Shown here: positions 1 to 7,443 of the stretch, piece by piece
Position numbering within the stretch: position 1 is the stretch's first letter
Layout of the letters: every line of letters starts with the position of its first letter
Source of the DNA: a virus
Length of the DNA stretch: 64,000 nucleotides
Reading direction: 5' to 3' (one strand)
Virus record (IMG/VR): IMGVR_UViG_3300046512_000168
Location: 1-64,000 of that record
Notes under the pieces: model-generated
What the model was told of the DNA's origin: nothing
Seen by the model: the letters and a program-made list of their open reading frames with translations, nothing else
Databases searched by the model: none
Program-made: the position numbers and the translations under genes

Positions 1-753
1 ATCGAGATGTGGCGCCTGCTTTCTCACTTCAAGCGCGCGATCGACGATGAGGCATGGGCCTATTCCGAAGAGCTTGGCGTCACCGTCCCGCACACCAACA
101 CCACGTTCAAGCCGGCTGGCACGACCTCGAAGCTGTTCGGCCTGACAGAAGGCGCGCACCTGCCGTCCATGCGTGAATTCCTGCGCTGGGTCCAGTTCCG
201 CAATGACGACCCGCTCGTCGACGATTACGAGGCCAAGGGCTACCCGGTCATGAAGCTGAAGAGCTACGAAGGCACGACCGTCGTCGGCTTCCCGACCAAG
301 CCGACCATCTGCGCGCTGGGCGACGGCAAGTGGGTGGTGACCGCCGCCGAGGCGACCCCGGAAGAGCAGTACGAATTCCTGCGCCTGCTGGAGAAATACT
401 GGATACACGGCGTCGACGAGGACGGCCAGCCGCTCGAACACGAGACCGGCAACCAGGTCAGCTACACGCTGAAATACAAGCCGGATGTCGTCACCTTCGA
501 AGACTTCCTCGCCACGCTGATCGACGGCCAGTTCTCCATCCGCTGCTGCTCGGTCATGCCGCAGTCTGACACCTCGGCCTACGAGTATCAGCCGGAGCAG
601 CCCGTCACCAAGGAAGAGTTCGAGAAGATCGCCGTCCAGATCGAAGCCGCCGGCAAGATGAAGGAAGACATCGACTTCTCGCACATTGATTGCGGCTCTG
701 GCTCTTGCCCGGTTGACTTCCGCGAGGACGAGGAAGAAGGCGAAAACGCATGA
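1..753 (+). CDS. nrdJ: Class II ribonucleoside triphosphate reductase, C-terminal part
   Basis: C-terminal part of an adenosylcobalamin-dependent ribonucleotide reductase of the monomeric RTPR type, which makes dNTPs from NTPs for phage DNA synthesis. The frame is open at the left edge, so the N-terminal part is missing. Family signatures visible are TTFKPAGTTSKLFG, LTEGAHLPS, GNQVSYTLKY and SVMPQSD. The extreme C-terminus has CGSGSC, the CxxxxC pair that shuttles electrons to the active site. A glutaredoxin lies just downstream with an HNH endonuclease in between, so this is a nucleotide-supply operon. A class I NrdA is less likely because of the C-terminal cysteine pair together with the PAGTTSK context. 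Confidence 0.88.
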   Translation: MEMWRLLSHFKRAIDDEAWAYSEELGVTVPHTNTTFKPAGTTSKLFGLTEGAHLPSMREFLRWVQFRNDDPLVDDYEAKGYPVMKLKSYEGTTVVGFPTKPTICALGDGKWVVTAAEATPEEQYEFLRLLEKYWIHGVDEDGQPLEHETGNQVSYTLKYKPDVVTFEDFLATLIDGQFSIRCCSVMPQSDTSAYEYQPEQPVTKEEFEKIAVQIEAAGKMKEDIDFSHIDCGSGSCPVDFREDEEEGENA

Positions 754-1310
754 ATGAAGAATGGCGGGCAGTCGTAGGCTTTGAAGGCGAGTTCGAGGTG
801 TCAAACCTCGGACGCGTCCGACGCTTATTCAGCGGTGGCGCAGATGGCTGGCGCATAATGAAGCCGTCTGCGCACGGCAGCTCCGGCCAGTATCTCGTCG
901 TTAATCTGTCAAGGGAAGGCGCTCGGGCAACCGGGCGTCGGCATCAAAAGGGTGACTACATCCCCGGCAGCAAGAAATACTGCAAGGTCCATCGCCTGGT
1001 ACTCGAAGCTTTCGTAGGTCCGTGCCCGCCGGGCATGGAGTGCCGGCACCTCGACGACCACGGCGCAAACAACCGCCTCGACAACTTGGTCTGGGGCACG
1101 AAGCGCGAAAACGCCGATGACATGATCCGAAACGGCAAGCGCAAAGGAGAGCGCAATGGGCGAGCGAAGTTAACCAACGCACAGGCGGATGAAGTCGCCA
1201 AGCGCCGCCGAAAGGGCGAAGCCCTGGCCGACTTGTCGGCTGAATTCGGTATCACAAAGACACGCGTATCCCAGTTGGCAAAGGAACCTACGATGGGGAT
1301 TGACACATGA
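750..1310 (+). CDS. HNH homing endonuclease (NUMOD4 + HNH + HTH)
   Basis: Free-standing HNH endonuclease of 186 residues. The N-terminus (about 5-30, EWRAVVGFEGEFEVSNLGRV) is a NUMOD4 motif. Residues about 76-112 hold the HNH nuclease core (VHRLVLEAFVG, CRHLDDHGANNRLDNLVWGT). The C-terminus (LTNAQADEVAKRR, then LSAEFGITKTRVSQLAK) is a helix-turn-helix for DNA binding. It overlaps the reductase stop and the glutaredoxin start by 4 bases each, so it is inserted cleanly in an otherwise continuous nucleotide-metabolism operon. Such enzymes cleave an allele lacking the insertion and spread by repair; whether this one is active cannot be seen. Confidence 0.92.
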   Translation: MNEEWRAVVGFEGEFEVSNLGRVRRLFSGGADGWRIMKPSAHGSSGQYLVVNLSREGARATGRRHQKGDYIPGSKKYCKVHRLVLEAFVGPCPPGMECRHLDDHGANNRLDNLVWGTKRENADDMIRNGKRKGERNGRAKLTNAQADEVAKRRRKGEALADLSAEFGITKTRVSQLAKEPTMGIDT

Positions 1311-1546
1311 GCCAGGCAATCGTCTACGGGCGGGTGGAACCGCCCTGCCCCTACTGCGAACGCGCCAAGGAGAAGTTGACCGAGTGCAACATCCCCTTCG
1401 AGTTCAAGGACGTGATGACGGACCTCGCCGCACGCCGCGAATTCAAGGCGCTCTTCAACGAGGGCGACAAGCAGACCGTGCCGCAGATCGTCTTAGGCGG
1501 CGTGCATATCGGGGGCTGTGACGCCCTTTTGGCGACGTTCGCCTAA
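1307..1546 (+). CDS. Glutaredoxin (CPYC)
   Basis: Small thioredoxin-fold redox protein of 79 residues with the glutaredoxin active site CPYC at about 14-17, the cis-proline segment TVPQIVLGG and the C-terminal IGGCDAL that contacts glutathione. It most likely donates electrons to the ribonucleotide reductase encoded just upstream. NrdH-redoxin is the alternative, but the CPYC site and GGCDAL favour glutaredoxin. The gene is followed at once by a strong terminator. Confidence 0.93.
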   Translation: MSQAIVYGRVEPPCPYCERAKEKLTECNIPFEFKDVMTDLAARREFKALFNEGDKQTVPQIVLGGVHIGGCDALLATFA

Positions 1547-1550
1547 TACA

Positions 1551-1576
1551 GAGGCCGGGGGAAACCCCGGTCTTTC
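1551..1576 (+). terminator. Rho-independent terminator after glutaredoxin
   Basis: Perfect CCGGGG/CCCCGG stem closed by a GAAA tetraloop, lengthened by weaker GAGG/TCTT pairing, with only a short T run. It ends the nrd operon four bases after the glutaredoxin stop. Confidence 0.75.
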
Positions 1577-1579
1577 CCA

Positions 1580-1595
1580 TTGCAACGGGTTGCAC
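1580..1595. repeat. Dispersed palindrome (GG centre)
   Basis: TTGCAACGGGTTGCAC between the glutaredoxin terminator and the asparagine-synthase-like gene. Confidence 0.9.
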
Positions 1596-1643
1596 CAGAA
1601 TGTAATGTGCGCCCACATATGCAGCACCAGCGGGAGCAGCGAT

Positions 1644-2894
1644 TTGGCGCGGTACGAGACAATGAGGGGGGCGTGGAGACCAAGCCAGCCCGTCCAGCAA
1701 GACGACTTTCATACCCGCGTCGAGATGACCGACGGCGCAGGGTCTTCGTTCATCTCACACGGTCTCGGCGCGTTTGTTCGCTCCGTCGACTTTGCCGGCC
1801 GCGCAAACAGCTTCCTCACCCTCAATGTGAGCCGCCCAGGAATGCACTCCCTGTGGTACGCAATCGACCCGATCGGCTGCGTGTACTGGGACGAGCATCG
1901 CTGGTCTTTGATGCGGCAATTGCGCGTGGATGGTGTCAACGCCAAGACGTCACGCGTCGAGGCCGGACATCTCGTCATCACTAACGGCGTGCAGACCAGA
2001 GACGTAACGATCCAGCCAGAGCATCTGCCTACAGCCAGACCGGGCCTGACGCTCGATGCGGCCATTGCCGAATTCTGGTCGATCTTCCTCGAAGCCACCC
2101 GTGAGATGTACGAGATCGCCGGCCGCCCAAGGGTGACCGCCCTCCTCTCAGCCGGCACTGACAGCACGCTCGGCACCATTGCCCTGCGCGAGATCGGCGC
2201 TGACGTGCACGCCGTCTGTGTCGGCCGCACCGAAGACGATTTCGACGCACGCTATGCCCGCAACTATGCTGCGCAGCTCGGTGTGCCCTACACCTTCCTG
2301 CCCCTGCCGGCAGATACACCGGCCCTCAATCAGCTAGCCTACGACGCCGTCGCCGCCTCAGAGTATTCTGAGATGTCGAACACACTGATGGCCATGTGCA
2401 CGACACTTGTTAGGCGCTGGGCGATCGAACAGAAGCGTCCGTGCCTTTGGAAGGGTCACTATGCTGATGACCTGCTCGGCACCAGCAACGCGACATACGG
2501 CACCTTCAAGAAGAAGTTCCCAGCGCAGACCGATCAGGAATGGTCCGAGTACCGCGCCTCGCTCTACCAGCACATCATCCCGAACGACATGCAGGTCGCC
2601 CAGGTCTGCCGGCGAGACGGCGCAATCTGGCGCTCGACGTTCACCCACCCGAAGGTCGCTGAATTCGTCTGGTCGATGCCGAAGGCCGTCGTGCCGCTGC
2701 GCCTGATCAAGCCGCTGTTTGCCGGCGCGTGCGAGCTATTCCTAGACCCGACAACCTGCTCGTGGAATGTCGACGAGAAGAAGGTCGGCTACTACACCGG
2801 CTCGGGTATCGGGAAAATTCGCCTCGAAAACCCAGTGCTCGGGGACGACAACTTTAGACGCCTCTACAAACTCGCCAAGGAACGGCTGACATGA
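1644..2894 (+). CDS. Asparagine-synthase-like PP-loop ligase without glutaminase cysteine
   Basis: Member of the asparagine synthase (AsnB) family. The synthetase domain has the PP-loop variant SAGTDST at about 169-175 (family SGGxDS), which binds and pyrophosphorolyses ATP, and GHYADDLLG at about 271, equivalent to the family GADELFGG. The N-terminal segment looks like the usual Ntn region (SLWYAIDPIGCVYW) but has no N-terminal cysteine, so it should use free ammonia or another amine rather than glutamine, as in beta-lactam synthetase or lasso cyclases. I chose the TTG because GGGAG lies seven bases upstream; ATG at 1605, 1662 or 1722 in the same frame are possible. It overlaps the SET gene by 4 bases. 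The substrate is unknown. Confidence 0.85.
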   Translation: MARYETMRGAWRPSQPVQQDDFHTRVEMTDGAGSSFISHGLGAFVRSVDFAGRANSFLTLNVSRPGMHSLWYAIDPIGCVYWDEHRWSLMRQLRVDGVNAKTSRVEAGHLVITNGVQTRDVTIQPEHLPTARPGLTLDAAIAEFWSIFLEATREMYEIAGRPRVTALLSAGTDSTLGTIALREIGADVHAVCVGRTEDDFDARYARNYAAQLGVPYTFLPLPADTPALNQLAYDAVAASEYSEMSNTLMAMCTTLVRRWAIEQKRPCLWKGHYADDLLGTSNATYGTFKKKFPAQTDQEWSEYRASLYQHIIPNDMQVAQVCRRDGAIWRSTFTHPKVAEFVWSMPKAVVPLRLIKPLFAGACELFLDPTTCSWNVDEKKVGYYTGSGIGKIRLENPVLGDDNFRRLYKLAKERLT

Positions 2895-3349
2895 GCCTCT
2901 ACCCCGCCTACATCCCGCCGCACCCGAAACACCCCTCATCCTTCGACTTCCAGGTCGTCGAATGCGGCGACATCGGAAAGGCCCTCATCACCCACCGTCC
3001 CTGGAAGCGCGGCGAGTTTATGGCCCGCTTTGACGGGGTCACCGTCGGACACGTTTACCAGCACACGCTGCAGAAGACGCCGTCGGTCCATATTCTCGAT
3101 ACGCACTTCATCGGCATGCTGGCGCATTCGTGCGATCCGAACATCATGCTCGATATGGAGCAGCAAGAGATGTACGCGCTGAAGGACATCGCCGAGGGCT
3201 CGACGCTGTCGATGGACTACGCGTCAACCGAGGATGTGCTCTTCGTCACGTTCGGCTGCGGCTGCGGGTCGATAAACTGCCGTGGCTGGATTACCGGCCG
3301 CAAGCAGGCGGCGCCGGCCGATTTCCGCTGCCTGACACCCATCGTTTGA
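2891..3349 (+). CDS. SET-domain protein (lysine methyltransferase-like)
   Basis: SET-domain protein of 152 residues. Signatures are GDIGKALITHRPWKRGEF (SET start), HSCDPN at about 79-84 (family NHSCxPN, AdoMet and substrate binding), STLSMDY (catalytic tyrosine region) and a post-SET cysteine cluster CGCGSINCRG near 123-132. Proteins of this family methylate lysine side chains; the target here is unknown. It is translationally coupled to the ligase upstream (4-base overlap) and followed by an AdoMet decarboxylase, so two consecutive genes use AdoMet. The stop codon lies inside a copy of the dispersed palindrome. Confidence 0.88.
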   Translation: MSLYPAYIPPHPKHPSSFDFQVVECGDIGKALITHRPWKRGEFMARFDGVTVGHVYQHTLQKTPSVHILDTHFIGMLAHSCDPNIMLDMEQQEMYALKDIAEGSTLSMDYASTEDVLFVTFGCGCGSINCRGWITGRKQAAPADFRCLTPIV

Positions 3350-3361
3350 AACCCGTTGCAC
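3346..3361. repeat. Dispersed palindrome (TTGAAAC arm)
   Basis: TTGAAACCCGTTGCAC; the TGA stop of the SET gene is embedded in the left arm. Confidence 0.75.
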
Positions 3362-3372
3362 CAGAGAGAACC

Positions 3373-3759
3373 ATGACTGCTCCAGAATATCGCTGCATCA
3401 CCCGCCATGGCCGCAAGGTCTACGGCCAGCACATGCTCATCAACGCCAAGGGCTGCATCCCGTCGCTGAAAGACATCCCTTACATGAAGGACTTCCTTGT
3501 CCGCCTGGCCGACGACATCGACATGGTGCGGTTCGGCGAGGCACACGTACACCGTTTCGGCTCCGGCATAGAGATCGGCCTGTCCGGCTTCCAGCTCATC
3601 GAGACCAGCCAGGTCAGTTTCCACTCGAACGACGCCGCCCGTGACATCTATCTCGACGTGTTTTCGTGCAAGGAATACGACGAGAATGCTGTCGTCGCCT
3701 TCCTGCAGAAATGGCTGGAACCCAAGACGATCGAGACGCAGGTGATCTGGCGCAGCTAA
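3373..3759 (+). CDS. speD: S-adenosylmethionine decarboxylase-like protein
   Basis: 128 residues resembling the short prokaryotic AdoMet decarboxylases that make decarboxylated AdoMet, the aminopropyl donor for spermidine. Matching elements are YGQHMLINAKGC, GIEIGLSGFQLIETSQVSFHS and YLDVFSCKEYD. Ser79 in ETSQVSFH corresponds to the serine that becomes the pyruvoyl group on self-cleavage, His84 to the processing histidine and Cys99 to the proton donor. The usual ESH at the cleavage site is TSQ here, which could affect processing. It follows the ligase and SET genes within 25 bases. Start chosen at the first ATG after the palindrome, with a weak AGAGAG ribosome site. Confidence 0.8.
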   Translation: MTAPEYRCITRHGRKVYGQHMLINAKGCIPSLKDIPYMKDFLVRLADDIDMVRFGEAHVHRFGSGIEIGLSGFQLIETSQVSFHSNDAARDIYLDVFSCKEYDENAVVAFLQKWLEPKTIETQVIWRS

Positions 3760-3765
3760 ATTTAG

Positions 3766-3794
3766 TTGACGAACACTTTGACATGTGGTAGTGT
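3766..3794 (+). promoter_or_regulatory. Early-type promoter
   Basis: -35 TTGACG, 17-bp spacer AACACTTTGACATGTGG, -10 TAGTGT; drives the GTG-start gene at 3822. Confidence 0.8.
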
Positions 3795-3821
3795 GTAACT
3801 ATAAATCAAACGGGGCTTATA

Positions 3822-4913
3822 GTGACACGCTACCAGGACATTCGCCTATCCCGGCATTTCACCCTGCTGGACTTCATGCAGGACCGTGATCTCTACATGA
3901 GCGGGCAACCGATCCCGCTCTCCGAGACAATCAACGAGGACCATATCTATCTCGGCAAGCGCCTCTGCGAGGAGCTGCTGGAGCCGATGATCAAGATTGG
4001 CGGCCCCTGCTCGATGGCGGCCGGATGGTGCCCCTCCAACGCAGGCCATGCGCCAACCACGCCGCACATCTGGGGCGCTAAGGGCGTGGCTTGCGACGCG
4101 GCTTTCCACGACTGGGTCAACCAGGACCGCTCGCCGATCAAGATGCTGGAAGAGGTGATCAAGGCCGGCATCCCCTTCGAGCGGCTTATTACCTATGCCG
4201 GCTCCGAGTACATGTGCATCGCGTGGAAAGAGCGCCCGCGCTACGCCCTCTACGAGAACATGCGCATTCCAGGCCAGGTCAAGCCGGCCTACATGCAGCA
4301 CACCCGCACCATGGGCCGCCCCGATAGCCTGCCGCAGACCCTGATGCACCGAGCCGACTGGAGACGCGGCCCCAACGAAACGATCTACCACACGCGCAGA
4401 TCGCTCCGGCCGCAGCATGTGCGCCTGTCTCGCTACTTCACCCTCCTGGACTTCTGCCGAAGCGAGATCGGCATGGAGATCGGCGAGTGCTGGGTGCTGC
4501 CGATCGAGGCCGCCAAGCAGGCCTATTACGGCCGGATGTTCGGGGAGATCATTGACCCTGTCGTGGCCGAGATGGGCCGCGTGTCTGTCACCCAAGGCGT
4601 CGTCCCTCCAGGTCTCGCAAGGCGCATGGGCAAGGATGCGGAACTGTTCACCTGGACCAAAGGGCCTGCCCAGGTGCGCTTCCTCCTGCCGCTAGGTGCG
4701 GACTGGGAGCGCGCGCTCGATATCATTTCGCAGCACGACAACCTGCTTGGCGTCGACGCAACCGATCACCCGTCAGGCGCGGCGGAGATCACCGTCACCA
4801 TAAACCCGTTCCAGGTCCGCACTATCTACTCCGGCGGCTACCCGTTCGGTTACTACGACGGCGAGGTGCCGGACTACATCCCAGCAAGGGCGCGCGCCAA
4901 GCTCGGCATATAA
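3822..4913 (+). CDS. Duplicated peptidase M15-like protein
   Basis: 363 residues made of two related halves. Each opens with the phrase LSR(H/Y)FTLLDF, typical of M15A D-Ala-D-Ala carboxypeptidase-like proteins. The first half (about 8-115) also has GKRLCEELLEPMIKIGGP and HIWGAKGVACDAAFHDW, similar to the family metal-binding HxxGxAxD region although spaced unusually. The second half (about 200-300) keeps the fold phrases (EIIDPVVAEMG) but lacks a clear His/Asp set. M15 enzymes cut peptidoglycan cross-links; here the degenerate second half suggests a binding or structural role. The GTG start follows an early-type promoter, which argues against a simple late lysis enzyme. Confidence 0.7.
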   Translation: MTRYQDIRLSRHFTLLDFMQDRDLYMSGQPIPLSETINEDHIYLGKRLCEELLEPMIKIGGPCSMAAGWCPSNAGHAPTTPHIWGAKGVACDAAFHDWVNQDRSPIKMLEEVIKAGIPFERLITYAGSEYMCIAWKERPRYALYENMRIPGQVKPAYMQHTRTMGRPDSLPQTLMHRADWRRGPNETIYHTRRSLRPQHVRLSRYFTLLDFCRSEIGMEIGECWVLPIEAAKQAYYGRMFGEIIDPVVAEMGRVSVTQGVVPPGLARRMGKDAELFTWTKGPAQVRFLLPLGADWERALDIISQHDNLLGVDATDHPSGAAEITVTINPFQVRTIYSGGYPFGYYDGEVPDYIPARARAKLGI

Positions 4914-4915
4914 AA

Positions 4916-4931
4916 TTGCAACGCGTTGCAT
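4916..4931. repeat. Dispersed palindrome (GC centre)
   Basis: TTGCAACGCGTTGCAT, two bases after a stop and 23 bp upstream of a -35 box. Confidence 0.95.
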
Positions 4932-4938
4932 TTAATTG

Positions 4939-4967
4939 TTGACGAACACTTAGACATATGTCACTAT
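4939..4967 (+). promoter_or_regulatory. Early-type promoter
   Basis: -35 TTGACG, spacer AACACTTAGACATATGT, -10 CACTAT; starts the operon of small genes from 5009. Confidence 0.85.
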
Positions 4968-5008
4968 CAAAGCATAGGAAATGAGCAAGCCATAGAGGAG
5001 ATAGCCAA

Positions 5009-5356
5009 ATGTCTGCAGGTAAGTTCCAGAGCTTCAACGCCACTTTCGCCGCCAAGTATGCAGCCCTCACCGCCCCGATCGAATACCGGGTCGACAGCAA
5101 GGGCCGTAAGGTCCGCATGCCGAACGCAGACCGCCCGGTCACGACCGAAGAGACGGTCCTGCTGCTGAAGTACATGCGCGCGATCGAAGAGGAAGAAGTG
5201 TTGGAAGCACTCGGCAAGGGCGCGATGGAATACATGGTCAAGGCCGGCCAGCTCGTCCGTGACGCCGCCTGCCCCACCCGCCTGTGGATCAGCAAGAAGT
5301 GCGCCGAAGCCTACCGCCTGCCGGCGTACCTCGGCCCCCGGACGTTCATCTTCTAA
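5009..5356 (+). CDS. Unknown protein, 115 residues
   Basis: No family recognised. The middle is an acidic helix (AIEEEEVLEALGKG) and the C-terminus is aromatic and hydrophobic (YLGPRTFIF). AGGAG lies eight bases before the ATG. It is the first gene after an early-type promoter and is followed after 25 bases by a small membrane protein, so it is probably expressed early. Confidence 0.85.
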   Translation: MSAGKFQSFNATFAAKYAALTAPIEYRVDSKGRKVRMPNADRPVTTEETVLLLKYMRAIEEEEVLEALGKGAMEYMVKAGQLVRDAACPTRLWISKKCAEAYRLPAYLGPRTFIF

Positions 5357-5381
5357 ACAACAAAAGAAGGAGTGCTTAACC

Positions 5382-5522
5382 GTGAATAACGAAGCGTTAT
5401 ACCGGGCCGATAGTGCCTGGAGCCTCGCAATCCTCGTCACGGCGACCTTGGTCGTTGCCGCGATCTTCATCTACCACCTGCAGGCCGGCCGCAGCCGCCC
5501 TGTCTCGCGCGGAGTATTCTGA
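5382..5522 (+). CDS. Small single-pass membrane protein
   Basis: 46 residues starting at GTG after a good AAGGAG site. One hydrophobic helix (LAILVTATLVVAAIFIYHL, about 16-34) is followed by a basic tail (RSRPVSR), predicting an inner-membrane protein with the tail in the cytoplasm. No homologue recognised. Confidence 0.75.
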   Translation: MNNEALYRADSAWSLAILVTATLVVAAIFIYHLQAGRSRPVSRGVF

Positions 5523-5523
5523 G

Positions 5524-5727
5524 ATGCACGGCTTCGTCGCCATCTACGGCTCGCGTCAGATCGACGTCTACGCCGACAGCCTCTACCAGGCCAAGCAGAA
5601 GGCTATCGCACAGCTCAAGGTGCGCAAGTCGCAGGAACACATGGTCAGCGTCATGCTGGCCGAAAAAGACATCGACCCGGCGACCATGAAGGGCGCGCAG
5701 GTCTACCATTCAACAGCGGGGCTCTAA
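5524..5727 (+). CDS. Unknown small protein, 67 residues
   Basis: Short alpha/beta protein (FVAIYGSRQIDVYADSLYQAKQKAIAQLKV) resembling small phage proteins with an N-terminal strand pair and a helix rich in Ala, Gln and Lys. GGAG precedes the ATG. It begins one base after the preceding stop and ends one base before the next start. Confidence 0.8.
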   Translation: MHGFVAIYGSRQIDVYADSLYQAKQKAIAQLKVRKSQEHMVSVMLAEKDIDPATMKGAQVYHSTAGL

Positions 5728-5728
5728 C

Positions 5729-5911
5729 ATGGACTGCACCATCTGCGGCAAGCCGATCGTCTTGATGCCATCCGCCCAGGAGCGGGCGCGGAAGTTCGGC
5801 GGCAAGCCATCGGACTACACCAAGCTCTTCACTGAGCACGCGACCTGCACGGTCGAGAAGCGTTCTGCGTCCGCCATCGCGTTGACGCGGCGCCTGGCTA
5901 AGGAGAGCTGA
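5729..5911 (+). CDS. Small protein with N-terminal CxxC
   Basis: 60 residues starting MDCTICGKPIVLMP, half of a zinc-knuckle-like site (C3, C6) with a further Cys in HATCTVEK that could complete a metal site. The rest is basic. Function unknown; it sits in a chain of genes spaced by one base. Confidence 0.8.
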   Translation: MDCTICGKPIVLMPSAQERARKFGGKPSDYTKLFTEHATCTVEKRSASAIALTRRLAKES

Positions 5912-5912
5912 A

Positions 5913-6515
5913 ATGGCGACGCGCTCGGGCATTCACGTGCAGATGACGAACGGCCAGTGGGCGGGCATCTACTGCCACTCGGACGGTTATTGGTCGTGGA
6001 ACGGCCAGAAGCTGCACGAATTCTATAATTCGCAGGCGCTCGCCGAGGCGCTAATCAGGCTTGGTGATATTTCGATCATTAACGAGGAGATCGGCGAGAA
6101 GCACGACTTCGACTACCGCAACAAGCTCTACAAGAAGTACACCAAGAATTTCGACACAGACTACGTCGCCATGCACAACGACCCCGAGTACGTGCGTCTG
6201 TCGCGCATGTGCAACGTCTATGGCCGCGATCGAGGAGAAAAGAATACCCAGGCACGTAGAGGTCCGACGCTGGCAAGCGTCTTGGTAGACGAGAGCTACG
6301 TCTACGTTTGGCGTGACGGGCAGTGGTTTGGCACCAACGAATACATAGAGAATGACGATGCCATTCACTCCGCCCTGATCGCCAGCCTGCGCCCGCTGAA
6401 GGACATCCTTTTCCTGGAAAACATCAAAAGGGACGAGAGCGGCTGGCCAGAGACCATCCGCCGCCGGACATCCTACCGACCGCCTCCCCCGACGAAGCGC
6501 GCCATCGCCCTTTAA
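5913..6515 (+). CDS. Conserved phage protein (IYCHSDGYW family)
   Basis: 200 residues. The N-terminus, TNGQWAGIYCHSDGYWSWNGQKL, followed by EALIRLGDIS, matches a widespread phage hypothetical family with the phrase IYCHxDGYP. The middle is a charged region with many Asp and Tyr, then a YVYVWRDGQWFGT segment. The C-terminus is proline-rich and ends KRAIAL, a form of the terminal motif shared by many proteins in this window. Function unknown. Confidence 0.85.
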   Translation: MATRSGIHVQMTNGQWAGIYCHSDGYWSWNGQKLHEFYNSQALAEALIRLGDISIINEEIGEKHDFDYRNKLYKKYTKNFDTDYVAMHNDPEYVRLSRMCNVYGRDRGEKNTQARRGPTLASVLVDESYVYVWRDGQWFGTNEYIENDDAIHSALIASLRPLKDILFLENIKRDESGWPETIRRRTSYRPPPPTKRAIAL

Positions 6516-6518
6516 ATT

Positions 6519-6534
6519 TTGCAACCCGTTGCAA
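6519..6534. repeat. Dispersed palindrome (CC centre)
   Basis: TTGCAACCCGTTGCAA, three bases after a stop, upstream of the ParB-like gene. Confidence 0.95.
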
Positions 6535-6597
6535 TTTCTGACGCTTCCGCTGTTGTCACGTCGGGGGCGTTTACGATATGGTGCGCGCAACTGCATC

Positions 6598-6609
6598 CTA
6601 CATATTTAG
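6598..6609 (+). promoter_or_regulatory. CTACA motif, candidate late promoter
   Basis: CTACATATTTAG, 29 bases before the ParB-like start; no early-type promoter is present here. Confidence 0.45.
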
Positions 6610-6626
6610 CATTCGAGGAAATCCCG

Positions 6627-7436
6627 ATGTCCGCGCCGTCCAATCAGTACAAGGTTGACATGCTCGCACTGGATGAGATCATCCCTTACGAGAACAACCC
6701 ACGGAACAACGAGCCGGCCGTCGACGCGGTGATCGCCTCGATCGTGTCGTTCGGCTTTCGCGTCCCGCTGCTCGTCGATCGCAACAATGTCCTGGTCGCT
6801 GGCCATACCCGGCTCGAAGCGGTCAAGCGCATCATCCAGCGCGACCCGACGCGTGCGGCCGATCTCGGCCAGCTCCCCTGCTTCCGCGCTGACGATCTGA
6901 CAGAGGATCAGGTCCGCGCCTTCCGCCTCGTCGACAACAAGACCTCCGAGCTGGCCGAATGGAACTTCGACATGCTCGCGACCGAAGTCGAGCTGCTGAC
7001 CGAGGCCGGCATCAACCTCACCGAATTCGGCTGGGCGCAGGAAGAAATCGACTGCCTGAAGTCTGTTGTCGCCGAAGACTGCCTGGACCCGTCGACGTGG
7101 GAACGTCCGGCCGAGGAGGCAGACGGCGTCAATGGTGCGATGACCGCAGCCCGCTCCCTGTCTCACTCGGCCGACGGCTCGTCCGTCCGCGTCACCATCG
7201 GCACGTTCGGCTTCATGATCCTGCGCGACGACTATGAGAAGTGGGCAGAGGCTGTCATGGCCGAAAACTCCTTCGACTTCGAGCGCGTCAACGATGAGGC
7301 GGCCCGCCGCCTTGGTCTGCTCGAAGCCAAGCAGGCTCGCACGAATTTCTTGAGCAGCGTCTACTCGACGAACGCCGCCGCGCCGGTGACTGTCGCCGAG
7401 CAGAAGGACGAAGAGACGGCAAACCTGGAGGCCTAA
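6627..7436 (+). CDS. ParB-like domain protein
   Basis: 269 residues with a ParB/sulfiredoxin-fold domain at about 10-110. Signatures are IIPYENNPRNNEPAVDAVIASIVSFGFRVP, VLVAGHTRLEAVKR (about 57-68, the GxxRxxA box that binds CTP in true ParB proteins) and LTEDQVRAFRLVDNK. No obvious DNA-binding HTH follows; the C-terminal part (FGFMILRDDYEKWAEAVM) is of unknown fold. Phages often place such a protein near the terminases, sometimes with methyltransferases. The start is the ATG after CGAGGAAATCCCG; an in-frame ATG 108 bases upstream overlaps the palindrome and is less likely. Confidence 0.88.
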   Translation: MSAPSNQYKVDMLALDEIIPYENNPRNNEPAVDAVIASIVSFGFRVPLLVDRNNVLVAGHTRLEAVKRIIQRDPTRAADLGQLPCFRADDLTEDQVRAFRLVDNKTSELAEWNFDMLATEVELLTEAGINLTEFGWAQEEIDCLKSVVAEDCLDPSTWERPAEEADGVNGAMTAARSLSHSADGSSVRVTIGTFGFMILRDDYEKWAEAVMAENSFDFERVNDEAARRLGLLEAKQARTNFLSSVYSTNAAAPVTVAEQKDEETANLEA

Positions 7437-7443
7437 GCCGACC

